Positions 1-9,710 of a stretch of 64,000 nt of DNA are shown one piece after another; within the stretch, counting starts at the first letter, position 1, and each line of letters begins with the position of its first letter. Origin of the DNA: Streptomyces pseudovenezuelae. Lineage in GTDB: Bacteria; Actinomycetota; Actinomycetes; Streptomycetales; Streptomycetaceae. Both the position numbers and the translations under genes were made by a program. Under the pieces are notes generated by a model. That model saw only the letters and a list, made by a program, of their open reading frames with translations, did no database searches and had not been told where the DNA came from. The stretch spans positions 300,443 to 364,442 of the forward strand of contig NZ_KQ948148.1 of assembly GCF_001513955.1 (NCBI RefSeq). Direction: 5' to 3'.

Positions 1-681
1 CGCGCCCAGGGTGTACGGGACGAGCCAGCCGGCCGCCAGGTTCACCCAGCCGAGCCAGTGCGGGCCGCCCAGCCCGAAGCGCACGAGGTCGACGTGCAGG
101 ACGACGGCCAGCGGCCACAGCGGGTGGAGCCGCAGCAGCAGCGGGGTCGCGGCCGTCAGGGCGCCGAAGACCAGGAGGAACCACATCGGGGACAGGGCGA
201 GTTTCACCAGGGTGCGGACCGTGTCGTACGGGGCGCCCGTCAGCAGCAGGGCCGTCGCGGCCACCGTCCACAGGGCGAGGACGGCCGCCACGGGCTTGAA
301 CAACCGCGACAGACGGCTCGTCAGCCACTGCCGGTACGTGGTCCCGCGGGCGCGTGCCGAGGTGTAGCCGCGGGTCGCCACATGGCCGCCGACCAGGAAG
401 AACACGGCCAGGGTCTGGAAGGCCCAGGAGATCGGGGCCAGCCATGGCATGGAGTGCAGCGGGCTCGCGGTGCGCAGGGTGCCCCCGTCGGCGACCAGGG
501 CGGTCACCAGCCAGTGGCCGAGGACGACGCCGAGGATCGCGAAGGCGCGCAGGGCGTCGACGGCACGGTCCCGCCCGGGGGGTGTCGCCGCGTCGATCCG
601 GTCGGCGGCCCGGCGTATGCCGTCCGCGCCCTGGCGTATGCCGGCGCGTACGCCGCCCCGGCTGGGGTGGGTCTCAGCCAC
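1..681 (-). CDS. Acyltransferase family 3 membrane protein (C-terminus cut by window edge)
   Basis: The gene runs off the left edge; 227 codons are visible from a GTG at 681. After a short charged N-terminus comes the sequence RDRAVDALRAFAILGVVLGH, the typical opening of acyltransferase-3 integral membrane O-acyltransferases (a conserved Arg-Asp followed by the first membrane helix with a His near its end). More hydrophobic helices follow. Members acylate cell-surface sugars, lipids or secondary metabolites; the substrate cannot be read here. The start overlaps the stop of the upstream hydrolase by 8 bases, so the two are probably co-transcribed and translationally coupled. Confidence 0.75.
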   Translation of the reverse strand, partial: MAETHPSRGGVRAGIRQGADGIRRAADRIDAATPPGRDRAVDALRAFAILGVVLGHWLVTALVADGGTLRTASPLHSMPWLAPISWAFQTLAVFFLVGGHVATRGYTSARARGTTYRQWLTSRLSRLFKPVAAVLALWTVAATALLLTGAPYDTVRTLVKLALSPMWFLLVFGALTAATPLLLRLHPLWPLAVVLHVDLVRFGLGGPHWLGWVNLAAGWLVPYTLGA

Positions 682-1780
682 GGGTCACCTCCGCGGTCGC
701 TCCGAGGACGATCCGGGCGAGGTTGGTCAGGGAGACCGAGCCCGGGCTGAAGTAGTCGCTGTGGCCGCCCTTCCCGGCGGCGAAGACTCGGGCGCCGAAG
801 GCCGGGGAGACCGGGTCGGTGCCGAAGCCGACGGTGATGCCGAAGAGGCCGGCCCTGACGTGCGGGACCTCGCCCACCCAGTCGTCCTCGCCCCTGGCCG
901 CCCAGATCCGGGCCGGGGTGTGCAGGGCCGCGGCGGTGCGGGCGCCGGTGCCGGGGCTGCCGAGGAGGGCCAGGTCGTCGATGTCCAGGTGGGCGGCGGC
1001 CCTGGCGCAGACCACCGTGCCGTAGGAGTGGCAGACGAGGGAGACGGTGGTGGCGCGGCCGACCACGTCCCGGAGTCCGCCGGTGAACGCCCGCAGCCGG
1101 GGCGCCGCCTCGTCGGCCCTGTCCGTGGTCAGGACCGTGGTGCTGACGGTGGCCGGGGTGCGGTAGCCGAGCCAGGCGACCACCGCGGTGCGGGTTCCGG
1201 GTGACGCGGTGGCGGTGAGCTGCGAGCGCAGGGCCGCCGCCGTCGCCCGGAAGCGGTCGTAGGTGTCCAGGGAGGTGTCGGAGCCGGGCACCAGGACGGC
1301 CACGTGGTCGGCGTGGGCGAGGTCGCCGAGGACCTCTGCCGTCTCTCCCGGGCCCCTGCCGTCGAAGGTGAGCAGGTGGCGGGTGGGGTCGGCCAGCTCC
1401 CGGTCCGCAGCGGCGCGGTGGCTGTCACCGTGGGCCGCGGCCCTGCGGGCGGCCTCGGCGGCGTTGGCGCGGTTGGCGGCGTAGATCTCGCCGAGGGTGG
1501 CGGCGGTGGGTTTCGGGAGCGCGGCGGGGGGCGGGGACGGGATCTCGGGGCGGACGGCCGCGGAGAGCGGGACCACCACCGCCGCGGTGACGAGGGTGGC
1601 GAGAAGGGCCCGGCGCCACCGATGAGAACCCCGGCGGTCGGGATCCCCGCGGCCGGCCGACGCGCCACGCGGCTCCCGATCACCCTGATCGACCCGATCA
1701 CCCTGATCGACCCGATCGCCCGCCCGGTGCCGCCGCGCGTCCCCGCGGCCCTCCCGTCCGCCCCTCCCCCTGGTCCCCAC
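674..1780 (-). CDS. Alpha/beta hydrolase, DUF1023-like, membrane-anchored or secreted
   Basis: 368 residues from a GTG preceded by a GGAAGGGA ribosome-binding site. The first 55 residues are Arg/Gly/Asp-rich and include two 6-residue repeats coded by a tandem 18-bp DNA repeat (1681-1698, 1699-1716). A hydrophobic signal or anchor segment (ALLATLVTAAVVVPLSA) follows, then an alpha/beta-hydrolase fold. The nucleophile elbow reads CHSYG, with LGSPGTGA downstream and a late GGHSDYF that may carry the catalytic His. This layout fits the DUF1023 hydrolases common in actinomycetes, whose substrates are mostly unknown. The N-terminal tail is unusual, and a later start near the hydrophobic segment is possible. 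Confidence 0.75.
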   Translation of the reverse strand: MGTRGRGGREGRGDARRHRAGDRVDQGDRVDQGDREPRGASAGRGDPDRRGSHRWRRALLATLVTAAVVVPLSAAVRPEIPSPPPAALPKPTAATLGEIYAANRANAAEAARRAAAHGDSHRAAADRELADPTRHLLTFDGRGPGETAEVLGDLAHADHVAVLVPGSDTSLDTYDRFRATAAALRSQLTATASPGTRTAVVAWLGYRTPATVSTTVLTTDRADEAAPRLRAFTGGLRDVVGRATTVSLVCHSYGTVVCARAAAHLDIDDLALLGSPGTGARTAAALHTPARIWAARGEDDWVGEVPHVRAGLFGITVGFGTDPVSPAFGARVFAAGKGGHSDYFSPGSVSLTNLARIVLGATAEVTRG

Positions 1781-1943
1781 GGTCCCCGTCCCTTCCCCTC
1801 CGCCCGGCCATCGGGCTTGTCTGGAAAGGAAGTTACGGAGCCGCGGCCGTCGTCCGCGTCACGCCAGGGAGCTCTTCGGCGTCGTAGCTCTCAGGTATTA
1901 CGGGTATCACCGGGAGGGGCCGAAGGAGGCGCCGGAACCGGCC

Positions 1944-2879
1944 TCACCACGCCAACTGCGCGATCTCCTCCGCCACCACCGCGCTCGCGTCCGCCGCCGG
2001 GTCGATCAGGGGGAAGTGGCCGACGTCCTCCAGCAGGGTCAGGCCCACCACCTCGCCCGCCTTCGCCGCCGCGTCCGCGTACGCCTCGGCGACCGCCTCG
2101 GGGACGACCGTGTCGGTACGGCCCTGGACGAGGGTGGTGGCGATGCCGGTGGGCAGCAGCAGGGCGGGGTCGGCGTACGGCAGCCGCGCGGTGAACCCCG
2201 CGTCCCCGCCAAGGAGTTGACGGAAGGCCCCGTCGCACACGTCCAGCTTGTCGGCGACCGTGAAGTCGGCGATCGGGGCGAGGGCGACGACCCCGCGCAG
2301 GGGCGCCGGCCGGTCGATGCGCCACGCGGCGTCGGCCGGCAGGAGGTGCCGGGCCGCGGCCCACAGCGCGAGGTGGCCGCCCGCGGAGTGACCGGTGACC
2401 ACCATGCGGCGCGGGTCGGCCTGCGGGAGGAACTCCCGCACCAGCGCGGGAAGCGCGTCCATCGCGGCGGCCACGTCGTCGAAGGTCTCGGGCCAGCGCC
2501 CGGCCACGGGCCCGGCACCCCGGGCTGCCGCGCCCTGGGCCGGAAGGGACACCCCGCCCCGCCGGTACTCCACATTGGCCACCGCGAACCCGCGCCGGGC
2601 CAGGAAGTCCGCGAACGGAGTCACATGCCGCCGGTCGTACGGCGCCCGCCACGCCCCGCCATGCAGGACGACGACCAGCGGCGCGAGCCCGCCCCCGGGG
2701 GACACCGACACACGCGGGGCGTAGAAGTCGATCACCTGGTCGGGATCGTCGCCGTACCTCGCGGCGGCGTCGGGGTCGACCGCCGGGTGCGAGAAGGCCG
2801 ACTCCTCCTCGGCCGCGGCACGGGCTTCCGCCGCGGCACGGGCTTCTGCGGCGGCACGGGCTGCGGCGTCGTCCGGCAT
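1944..2879 (-). CDS. Alpha/beta hydrolase, likely kynurenine formamidase (arylformamidase)
   Basis: 311 residues; the ATG has GGGAGG seven bases upstream. HGGAW around residue 74 forms the oxyanion hole and GHSAGGH the nucleophile elbow; a late Asp and His (DVGHF) complete the triad of the hormone-sensitive-lipase/esterase family. In eukaryotes and some bacteria this fold supplies arylformamidase, which hydrolyses N-formylkynurenine to kynurenine. Its neighbours are kynureninase and tryptophan 2,3-dioxygenase, and no other formamidase is present, so that role is inferred from context. The N-terminus holds three near-identical RAAAEA repeats from an 18-bp DNA repeat. A general carboxylesterase is the alternative. 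Confidence 0.7.
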   Translation of the reverse strand: MPDDAAARAAAEARAAAEARAAAEEESAFSHPAVDPDAAARYGDDPDQVIDFYAPRVSVSPGGGLAPLVVVLHGGAWRAPYDRRHVTPFADFLARRGFAVANVEYRRGGVSLPAQGAAARGAGPVAGRWPETFDDVAAAMDALPALVREFLPQADPRRMVVTGHSAGGHLALWAAARHLLPADAAWRIDRPAPLRGVVALAPIADFTVADKLDVCDGAFRQLLGGDAGFTARLPYADPALLLPTGIATTLVQGRTDTVVPEAVAEAYADAAAKAGEVVGLTLLEDVGHFPLIDPAADASAVVAEEIAQLAW

Positions 2880-3086
2880 GCTCCAACCTCCCAGTCACGA
2901 AACGGATCTGACGGACCGTGAAAGCATCCGGGAAGAGAATCCGGCCGTTGGCCGGGACGGTATCAGGCCCATGACGTGCGCGGACACGGGGATGTCACGC
3001 TCGGTGAGGGTTAAACGGTTCTGCTGTTTCGTTACGCTGGCCCCCCGTCCGCACCCGTGGACCCCGAGCGCACCGAGGAGTCCGAC
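2880..3086. promoter_or_regulatory. Divergent promoter region between formamidase-like gene and TetR gene
   Basis: About 200 bases separate the two divergent starts. On the plus strand, TTAAAC (3011-3016) and TACGCT (3033-3038), 16 bases apart, form a possible -35/-10 pair for the regulator. ACGAAAC occurs near 2895 and its reverse complement GTTTCGT near 3026; such paired half-sites could be operators for the TetR protein. Both readings are pattern inference. Confidence 0.3.
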
Positions 3087-3695
3087 ATGTCCGCCGAGCC
3101 CGGCACCGTCCGTCCCGGCGGGCGTACCGCGCGTGTCCGTACGGCCGTGCTGCGGGCGGCCGGGGATGTGCTGGTGGAGCAGGGTTTCGACCGCCTCGAT
3201 CTCGCCGAGGTCGCCCGGCGCGCGGAGGTCGGCAAGACGACCGTGTACCGGCGCTGGGGGACGGTCACCGCGCTGGTCGCCGACCTGCTCGCCGACATGG
3301 CCGAGCAGTCGCTGCCCCGCACCCGCACCGGTTCGGTCCGCGACGACCTGCGGGCCAACGCCCTGCTGGTCCAGCGGACGCTCGCCGACCCCCGGCAGGG
3401 CGCGCTGTTCCGCGCGGTCATCGCCGCGGCGGCCTGCGACCCGCGTACCGCCGAGGCGCTGCGGCACTTCTACGCCGTACGCGTCGCCGAGTGGGCCCCG
3501 TGCGTGAGCGAGGGCGTCGCGCGCGGGGAGCTGCCGCCGGGGACGGACCCGGCGACGGTCGTACGGGCGGTCTCGGCCCCCCTCTACTACGGCCTGCTCA
3601 CCACCGGGACCGCCCCCGGCCCCGCCGCCGCCGAACGCGCGGCGGACGCGGCGCTCGCGGCGGCGGAGGCGGGGGTGTACGTCACGCGGGACTGA
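3087..3695 (+). CDS. TetR/AcrR-family transcriptional regulator
   Basis: 202 residues. The ATG at 3087 is preferred over a GTG at 3057 because GAGGAG lies six bases before it. The N-terminal helix-turn-helix reads LDLAEVARRAEVGKTTVYRRW (written here as family-typical: AEVARRAEVGKTTVYRRW), and the C-terminal ligand-binding half resembles the TetR_C_11 type (tandem helices, YYGLLTTG near the end). The gene is divergent from the formamidase-like hydrolase and convergent, with 14 bases between, with kynureninase. It may sense a tryptophan catabolite and control these genes; that is inference from position. Confidence 0.85.
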   Translation: MSAEPGTVRPGGRTARVRTAVLRAAGDVLVEQGFDRLDLAEVARRAEVGKTTVYRRWGTVTALVADLLADMAEQSLPRTRTGSVRDDLRANALLVQRTLADPRQGALFRAVIAAAACDPRTAEALRHFYAVRVAEWAPCVSEGVARGELPPGTDPATVVRAVSAPLYYGLLTTGTAPGPAAAERAADAALAAAEAGVYVTRD

Positions 3696-3709
3696 GGGCG
3701 AGGGACGGG

Positions 3710-4903
3710 TCAGCCGAGCGTCTCCGCCAGCACCCGCGCCGCCCGCTCCACGTCCGCGAAGCCGACGTACAGCGGCGTGAAACCGAACCGCAGCACGTCC
3801 GGGTGCCGGAAGTCGCCCACCACGCCCCGCTCGATGAGCCGCTTCATCACCTCGCCCGCGTCCTCGCAGCGCAGCGCGACCTGGCTGCCCCGTTCCGCGT
3901 GCGCCGTCGGGGTCACGCACTCGACGCGCCCCTCACCGACGTACGACGAGACGCACTCCAGGAAGAAGTCCGTCAGGGCGAGGGACTTGGCGCGCACCGA
4001 CTCGACCGTCACGCCCTCCCAGACCTCAAGCGCCGCCTCCAGGGCGAGCATGGAGAGGATGTCGGGTGTGCCGACACGGCCCCTGAGCGCGCCCGGCGCC
4101 GGTTCGTAGGACGGCCGCATCCCGAAGGGCTCCGCATGGGAGTTCCAGCCGGGCAGCGGGGAGTCGAAGCGGTCCTGGTGCTCGCGGCGCACATAGAGGT
4201 ACGCCGGTGAACCGGGGCCGCCGTTCAGGTACTTGTAGGTGCAGCCGACCGCGAGGTCGACGCCGTGCGCGTCGAGACCGACCGGCAGGGCGCCCGCGCT
4301 GTGGCACAGGTCCCAGACGGCGATCGCGCCCGCCGCGTGCACGGCGGCCGTGAGAGCGGGCAGGTCGTGCAGGCGCCCGGTGCGGTAGTCGACGTGGTTG
4401 AGCAGGACGGCCGCCGTACGGCCGCCCAGCGCGTCCGGCACCTGAGCCGGGGTCACCGCCCGCAGGGTGCAGCCCGTCATCCGGGCCGCGGACTCGGCGA
4501 TGTACCCGTCCGTGGGGAAGGTGGTCGCGTCGACGACCACCTCGTCACGGCCGGAGCCCGGACCGCCCGCGAGCCGCACGGCCCCCACAAGTGCCTTGAA
4601 CACGTTGACACTTGTCGAGTCGCCGACCACGATCTGCCCGGCCGCCGCCCCGACCAGCGGGGCGATCAGGTCGCCGATCCGCTCGGGCGCGCTCCACCAG
4701 CCGCTCTCCTCCCAGGACCGGATCCGCAAGGACCCCCACTGCCGCCGTACGACGTCCTCGACACGCTCCGGGACGGCGGCCGGGAGGGCACCCAGCGAGT
4801 TCCCGTCGAGATACACCACGTCATCGAGCACGAACCGGGAGCGCACGCCCGCGAGTGCATCGCCCGCGTCCAACTCCTGTGCCTTGAAAGCGAGTTCAGA
4901 CAT
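3710..4903 (-). CDS. kynU: Kynureninase
   Basis: 397 residues, close to the normal length of about 410. PLP-dependent fold-type I enzyme that splits kynurenine to anthranilate and alanine. The N-terminus YLDGNSLGALP is diagnostic; the PLP lysine lies in TYKYLNGGPG, and DLCHSAGALP carries the Asp that contacts the cofactor ring. The ATG at 4903 overlaps the stop of the dioxygenase gene by 8 bases, so translation is coupled. A longer open frame upstream is an out-of-frame overlap with that gene. The pathway gives anthranilate for catabolism or for secondary metabolites. Confidence 0.95.
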   Translation of the reverse strand: MSELAFKAQELDAGDALAGVRSRFVLDDVVYLDGNSLGALPAAVPERVEDVVRRQWGSLRIRSWEESGWWSAPERIGDLIAPLVGAAAGQIVVGDSTSVNVFKALVGAVRLAGGPGSGRDEVVVDATTFPTDGYIAESAARMTGCTLRAVTPAQVPDALGGRTAAVLLNHVDYRTGRLHDLPALTAAVHAAGAIAVWDLCHSAGALPVGLDAHGVDLAVGCTYKYLNGGPGSPAYLYVRREHQDRFDSPLPGWNSHAEPFGMRPSYEPAPGALRGRVGTPDILSMLALEAALEVWEGVTVESVRAKSLALTDFFLECVSSYVGEGRVECVTPTAHAERGSQVALRCEDAGEVMKRLIERGVVGDFRHPDVLRFGFTPLYVGFADVERAARVLAETLG

Positions 4904-5738
4904 GGGACCGCGCCGTCCACAGCTCCGGGAACACGTTCTTCTGGGCGCGCTTCTCCAGCCAGGCCACCCCGGCGGAGCCGCCCGTGCCGGCCTTGGAGCC
5001 CATCGCGCGGCGGGTGGCGACGAGATGGTCGTTGCGCCAGCGCCACACCAGCTCGGCGACATCGGTCAACGCCTCGCCCAGGCGGGCGAGTTCGTCGTTC
5101 TCGGGGCCGGAGTAGAGGGCCGTCCAGGCGGCCTCGACCTCCTCCGACGGCTCGTACCGCTGCGAGACGTCACGGTCCAGGACGGCGGACGGGATCGCGT
5201 GCCCGCGCCGCGCAAGCAGCCGCAGCACCTCGTCGTACAGGCTCGGCTCGTGCAGCGCCTTCTCCAGCTCGGCGTGGACGCGGGGCGCGCCCCGGTGCGG
5301 GACGAGCATGGAGGCGGACTTGTCGCCGAGCAGGAACTCCATGCGGCGGTACATCGCCGACTGGAAGCCGGAGCCCTCGCCGAGCGCCGAGCGGTAGGAG
5401 TTGAACTGCGCGGGCGTGAGCTGGCCGAGCGGCTTCCAGGAGGCGGTCAGCGCCTCCAGCTCACGGACGGATCGTTTCAGCGCGGCAACGGCCGTGGGCA
5501 CGTCGTCGGAGCGCAGCGCACCCGCCGCGGTCTCCCACTCGTGCACGATGACGGTGAACCACAGCTCCATGACCTGGGTCGTGACCAGGAAGACCATCTC
5601 TCCGGGATCGTCGGAGAGGGTGTGCTGGAGGTGGGTGAGCACGTCCGCCTTGACGTAGTCCTCGTACGGCGTCGTGCCTTGGAAGTCGAGATGCGGGGTC
5701 TCCGGCTCCTGCGTTTCCTGAGCCTCGTGGGACGACAT
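4896..5738 (-). CDS. kynA: Tryptophan 2,3-dioxygenase
   Basis: 280 residues, the usual bacterial length. Haem enzyme converting L-tryptophan to N-formylkynurenine. Visible signatures are the N-terminal LDFQGTTPYEDYVKADVLTH and the haem-ligand region WRNDHLVATRRAMGSKAGT, followed by the GTGGSAG loop. The ATG at 5738 is chosen over upstream in-frame starts because AGGAGA sits 6-7 bases before it. It is the first gene of the kynA-kynU pair; a perfect hairpin upstream (5845-5870) isolates it from the DUF3151 gene, so its promoter should lie between 5739 and 5844. Confidence 0.95.
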   Translation of the reverse strand: MSSHEAQETQEPETPHLDFQGTTPYEDYVKADVLTHLQHTLSDDPGEMVFLVTTQVMELWFTVIVHEWETAAGALRSDDVPTAVAALKRSVRELEALTASWKPLGQLTPAQFNSYRSALGEGSGFQSAMYRRMEFLLGDKSASMLVPHRGAPRVHAELEKALHEPSLYDEVLRLLARRGHAIPSAVLDRDVSQRYEPSEEVEAAWTALYSGPENDELARLGEALTDVAELVWRWRNDHLVATRRAMGSKAGTGGSAGVAWLEKRAQKNVFPELWTARSHV

Positions 5739-5844
5739 CGCTGTCTCCTGATGTGTACTCCGGGTAGCGGTCCGCCCTGCCGTTACCGACACGGGGCCCC
5801 GGTCCCCGCCGGGCATCCTCTTCCATGGTCCGTGGAAAAGGCAA

Positions 5845-5870
5845 GGCCCGCCTGGTCACACAGGCGGGCC
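5845..5870 (-). terminator. Rho-independent-type hairpin after the DUF3151 gene
   Basis: Perfect 10-bp stem GGCCCGCCTG / CAGGCGGGCC with a 6-base loop, 29 bases past the DUF3151 stop. No strong T-run, as is common in Streptomyces. Confidence 0.75.
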
Positions 5871-5898
5871 CGGAAAGCGGTGACGGATCGGCCCGGGC

Positions 5899-6312
5899 TC
5901 AGCCCAGCGTCTCGGCCGCCGTCAGCGAGGAGTCCTTCAGGAACTGCGTGCAGCGCTCGTACTCCGCCTGCTCGCCGATGGCTCCGGCGGCGCGGGCGAG
6001 GCCGTGCAGGGCGCGCAGGAAGCCGCGGTTCGGCTCGTGCTCCCACGGGACCGGCCCGTGGCCCTTCCAGCCGTTGCGGCGCAGCGAGTCCAGGCCGCGG
6101 TGGTAGCCGGTACGGGCATAGGCGTACGACTCCACGACGCTGCCCCGCTCGAACGCCTCGTCGGCCAGCTGGGCCCAGGCCAGCGAGGAGGTCGGGTACT
6201 TCGCGGCGACATCCGCCGGCGCGGTGCCGTTCGCCAGGAGCTCGCGGGGCTCCGGGTCATCGGGGAGGTGGGTCGGGGGCGGGCCCCCGAGAAGGTTCTC
6301 GTGAATCGACAT
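5899..6312 (-). CDS. DUF3151 domain protein
   Basis: 137 residues, soluble and mostly helical. The N-terminus (MSIHENLLGGPPPTHLPDD) and the central YAYARTGYHRGLDSLRRNGW motif match the actinobacterial DUF3151 family. Its function is unknown; it is conserved in streptomycetes near the aldolase gene fba. It is monocistronic as far as can be seen: a dispersed repeat lies upstream and a hairpin downstream. Confidence 0.85.
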   Translation of the reverse strand: MSIHENLLGGPPPTHLPDDPEPRELLANGTAPADVAAKYPTSSLAWAQLADEAFERGSVVESYAYARTGYHRGLDSLRRNGWKGHGPVPWEHEPNRGFLRALHGLARAAGAIGEQAEYERCTQFLKDSSLTAAETLG

Positions 6313-6344
6313 GGGTCCAGTCTCCCTCGCGGAGGGCCGTGTTT

Positions 6345-6400
6345 CGTCTGCGGGTGCGTTGTGGCCGGTCGCGCAGTTCCCCGCGCCCCTGAGTGGGTGC
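6345..6400. repeat. Dispersed Streptomyces intergenic repeat
   Basis: The stretch containing GTCGCGCAGTTCCCCGCGCC matches, from memory, an intergenic sequence found in very many copies across Streptomyces genomes. Only one copy is seen in this window. Its role is unknown; it lies between two minus-strand genes. Confidence 0.55.
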
Positions 6401-6462
6401 GGTCGCGGAGGCCGGTAGGGCTTTCAGGGGAGCGATCAGCCCCCACCCGGCCCGCAGACGCC

Positions 6463-7932
6463 CTACGACAGCCGCCCCCTGGCCCGCTCCCCCTCCAGTG
6501 GCGGCGACAGCACGGCCCCGTACGTACGGCACTCCGGCCTCCGGCACCCCGGCGGCAGCGACCGTACCGTCGAGAAGGCCACGGCGGACCCCACCACCAG
6601 CACCCCCGCGCACACCGTCATCGCCCGCCCGAAGGCGTCGTCGAAGGCCCCCGGGGACCGGTAGGCCTCCTCCCCCATCCCGGTGACCAGCGGCAACGCC
6701 GCCACCGCGATCAGGCCCGCCACCCGCGCCGCCGCGTTGTTGATCCCGCTCGCCAGACCGGCCCGAGAGGCGTCCACCGAGCCCAGCACGGTCGCCGTCA
6801 GCGGGGCGACCAGCGTGACCATGCCGGTGCCCAGGACCAGCAGCGCGGGCAGGACGTCGGCCAGGTACGAGGCGTCCGGGCCGACCCGCAGCATCAGCAG
6901 CATCCCCGCCGCGCACAGCAGCGGGCCGACGGTGAGCGGGATGCGCGGCCCGATGCGGTCGGCCAGGGCGCCCGAGCGGGCGGAGAACAGCAGCATCAGG
7001 GCGGTCGTCGGCAGCAGGGCCGTACCCGCCTGGAGGGCCGACCAGCCGACCACCACCTGGAGCTGGAGCGCGGCCAGGAAGAAGAACCCGCCGAAGGCCG
7101 CGTACACGCACAGGGTCACCAGGTTGACCGCGGTGAACTGCCGGGACGCGAAGATCCCGAGCGGCATCATCGGGTCGGGACGGCGCTTCTCGACGGCGAC
7201 GAAGGCCACCCCGGCGGCCACACCCGCGAGCGCCGCGACGACGACCACCGGGGACCCGGAACGCGCCTCGATCAGCGCGTACGTCACCAGCGCGAGCGCC
7301 ACCGCGCCGAGGACCGCGCCCAGGACGTCGAAGCGACCGTGGTCACCGCGCCCGTCCGCGGACTCCGGCACATGCCGTACGGCGATCGGCGCGCACAGCA
7401 GCGCCAGCGGGACGTTGAGCAGGAACACCCAGCGCCAGCCCGGCCCGTCCACCAGCCAGCCGCCCACGAAGGGGCCGACGGCCGCCCCGATGCCGCCGAA
7501 CCCGGACCACAGGCCGACGGCCCGGCCCCGGTCGTCGGGGTGGAAGGAGGCCTGGATGAGGGCCAGGGAACCCGGTGTGAGCAGCGCGCCGCCCACTCCC
7601 TGCAGGGCCCGGGCCGCGACCAGGACACCGGCGTTCGGCGCGAGCCCGCACAGCAGCGAGGCCGCCGCGAACCACACGACACCCACCACGAAGACCTTGC
7701 GGCGGCCGTACCGGTCCCCGAGGGAGCCGCCGAGCAGGATCAGCCCGGCCAGCGTCAGCATGTACGCGTTGACCGTCCACTGGAGGGCGGCGAGGTCGGC
7801 GTCCAGGTCGCGGCCGATGCGCGGCAGGGCGACGTTGACGACGGTCGAGTCCAGCAGCGCCATGCTGGAGCCGAGAACGGTGGTGAGCAGGATCCACTTG
7901 CCTTGCGGCGAGGCCAGCCGGACGTCGGGCAT
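6463..7932 (-). CDS. MFS transporter, DHA2 (14-helix EmrB/QacA) drug-efflux type
   Basis: 489 residues with about 14 hydrophobic segments. Family motifs are visible: LLDSTVVNVALPRIGRDL in helix 1, the loop GGSLGDRYGRRK after helix 2, and GGALLTPGSLALI followed by GPFVGGWLVD in helices 4-5. These proton-coupled exporters expel toxic compounds or antibiotics; the substrate is not readable. The ATG at 7932 is preferred over one at 7968, because the longer version would translate through the aldolase terminator hairpin (7950-7975). The C-terminal tail after the last helix is short and charged. Confidence 0.9.
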   Translation of the reverse strand: MPDVRLASPQGKWILLTTVLGSSMALLDSTVVNVALPRIGRDLDADLAALQWTVNAYMLTLAGLILLGGSLGDRYGRRKVFVVGVVWFAAASLLCGLAPNAGVLVAARALQGVGGALLTPGSLALIQASFHPDDRGRAVGLWSGFGGIGAAVGPFVGGWLVDGPGWRWVFLLNVPLALLCAPIAVRHVPESADGRGDHGRFDVLGAVLGAVALALVTYALIEARSGSPVVVVAALAGVAAGVAFVAVEKRRPDPMMPLGIFASRQFTAVNLVTLCVYAAFGGFFFLAALQLQVVVGWSALQAGTALLPTTALMLLFSARSGALADRIGPRIPLTVGPLLCAAGMLLMLRVGPDASYLADVLPALLVLGTGMVTLVAPLTATVLGSVDASRAGLASGINNAAARVAGLIAVAALPLVTGMGEEAYRSPGAFDDAFGRAMTVCAGVLVVGSAVAFSTVRSLPPGCRRPECRTYGAVLSPPLEGERARGRLS

Positions 7933-7949
7933 GACCCCAGGTATACAGC

Positions 7950-7975
7950 GAGCCCGGTGCCGTGGCACCGGGCTC
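7950..7975 (-). terminator. Hairpin terminator of fba
   Basis: Perfect 11-bp stem GAGCCCGGTGC / GCACCGGGCTC with a CGTG loop, 17 bases after the aldolase stop codon. Confidence 0.85.
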
Positions 7976-7991
7976 GCGGAAAACGCGGGAA

Positions 7992-9023
<1,032 letters not shown>

Positions 9024-9151
9024 GTGTCCGCTCCTTGTATCTGCGGGTTGGCGTACTGCGTGCTTACGGCCCTGACCTAGACCTTGTGTGGGGGTTCGAC
9101 GTCATCGTCGGCCCCATCTTTCCAGACTCGGCCGGATGGTCCATCCCCTGG

Positions 9152-9700
9152 TCAGTCCAGTCCCAGCTCGTCCTTCGAGTAGGCGAAGCGGTACGGCACG
9201 CCCGCGCCCTGTTCGATCTTCTCGGCGGCGCCCGTCGCCCGGTCGACGATCGTGGCGACGGCGACGACCTCGGCGCCCGCCTCGCGCACCGCCTCGACCG
9301 CGGCGAGCGGGGAGCCGCCGGTGGTGGAGGTGTCCTCGACGACCAGCACCCGGCGGCCGGCGATCTCGGGACCCTCGACGCGCCGCTGCAGGCCGTGCGC
9401 CTTCGCGGCCTTGCGTACGACGAAGGCGTCCAGGCGCTTCCCGCGCGCGGCGGCCGCGTGCAGCATGGCCCCGGCGACCGGGTCGGCACCCATGGTCAGG
9501 CCGCCGACCGCGTCGAACTCCAGGTCCGCGGTCAGGTCCAGGAGCACCTGCCCGACCAGCGGGGCGGCCTCGCCGTCGAGAGTGACGCGGCGCAGGTCGA
9601 CGTAGTAGTCGGCCTCCAGCCCCGAGGAGAGGGTCACCTTGCCGTGCACCACGGCCTTGTCCTTGATCTGCTGCAGCAGCTCGCCACGTACGTCCGTCAT
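9152..9700 (-). CDS. pyrE: Orotate phosphoribosyltransferase
   Basis: 182 residues. Joins orotate and PRPP to form OMP in pyrimidine synthesis. The PRPP-binding loop VLVVEDTSTTGGSPLAAVEA and the early DYYVDLRRVTL segment (orotate site) are clear. The start lies 10 bases beyond the stop of the aldose epimerase gene, so the two may form one transcript. No carbamoyl-phosphate or other pyr genes are nearby, the usual arrangement in Streptomyces. Confidence 0.95.
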   Translation of the reverse strand: MTDVRGELLQQIKDKAVVHGKVTLSSGLEADYYVDLRRVTLDGEAAPLVGQVLLDLTADLEFDAVGGLTMGADPVAGAMLHAAAARGKRLDAFVVRKAAKAHGLQRRVEGPEIAGRRVLVVEDTSTTGGSPLAAVEAVREAGAEVVAVATIVDRATGAAEKIEQGAGVPYRFAYSKDELGLD

Positions 9701-9710
9701 GCCTGTCAGC

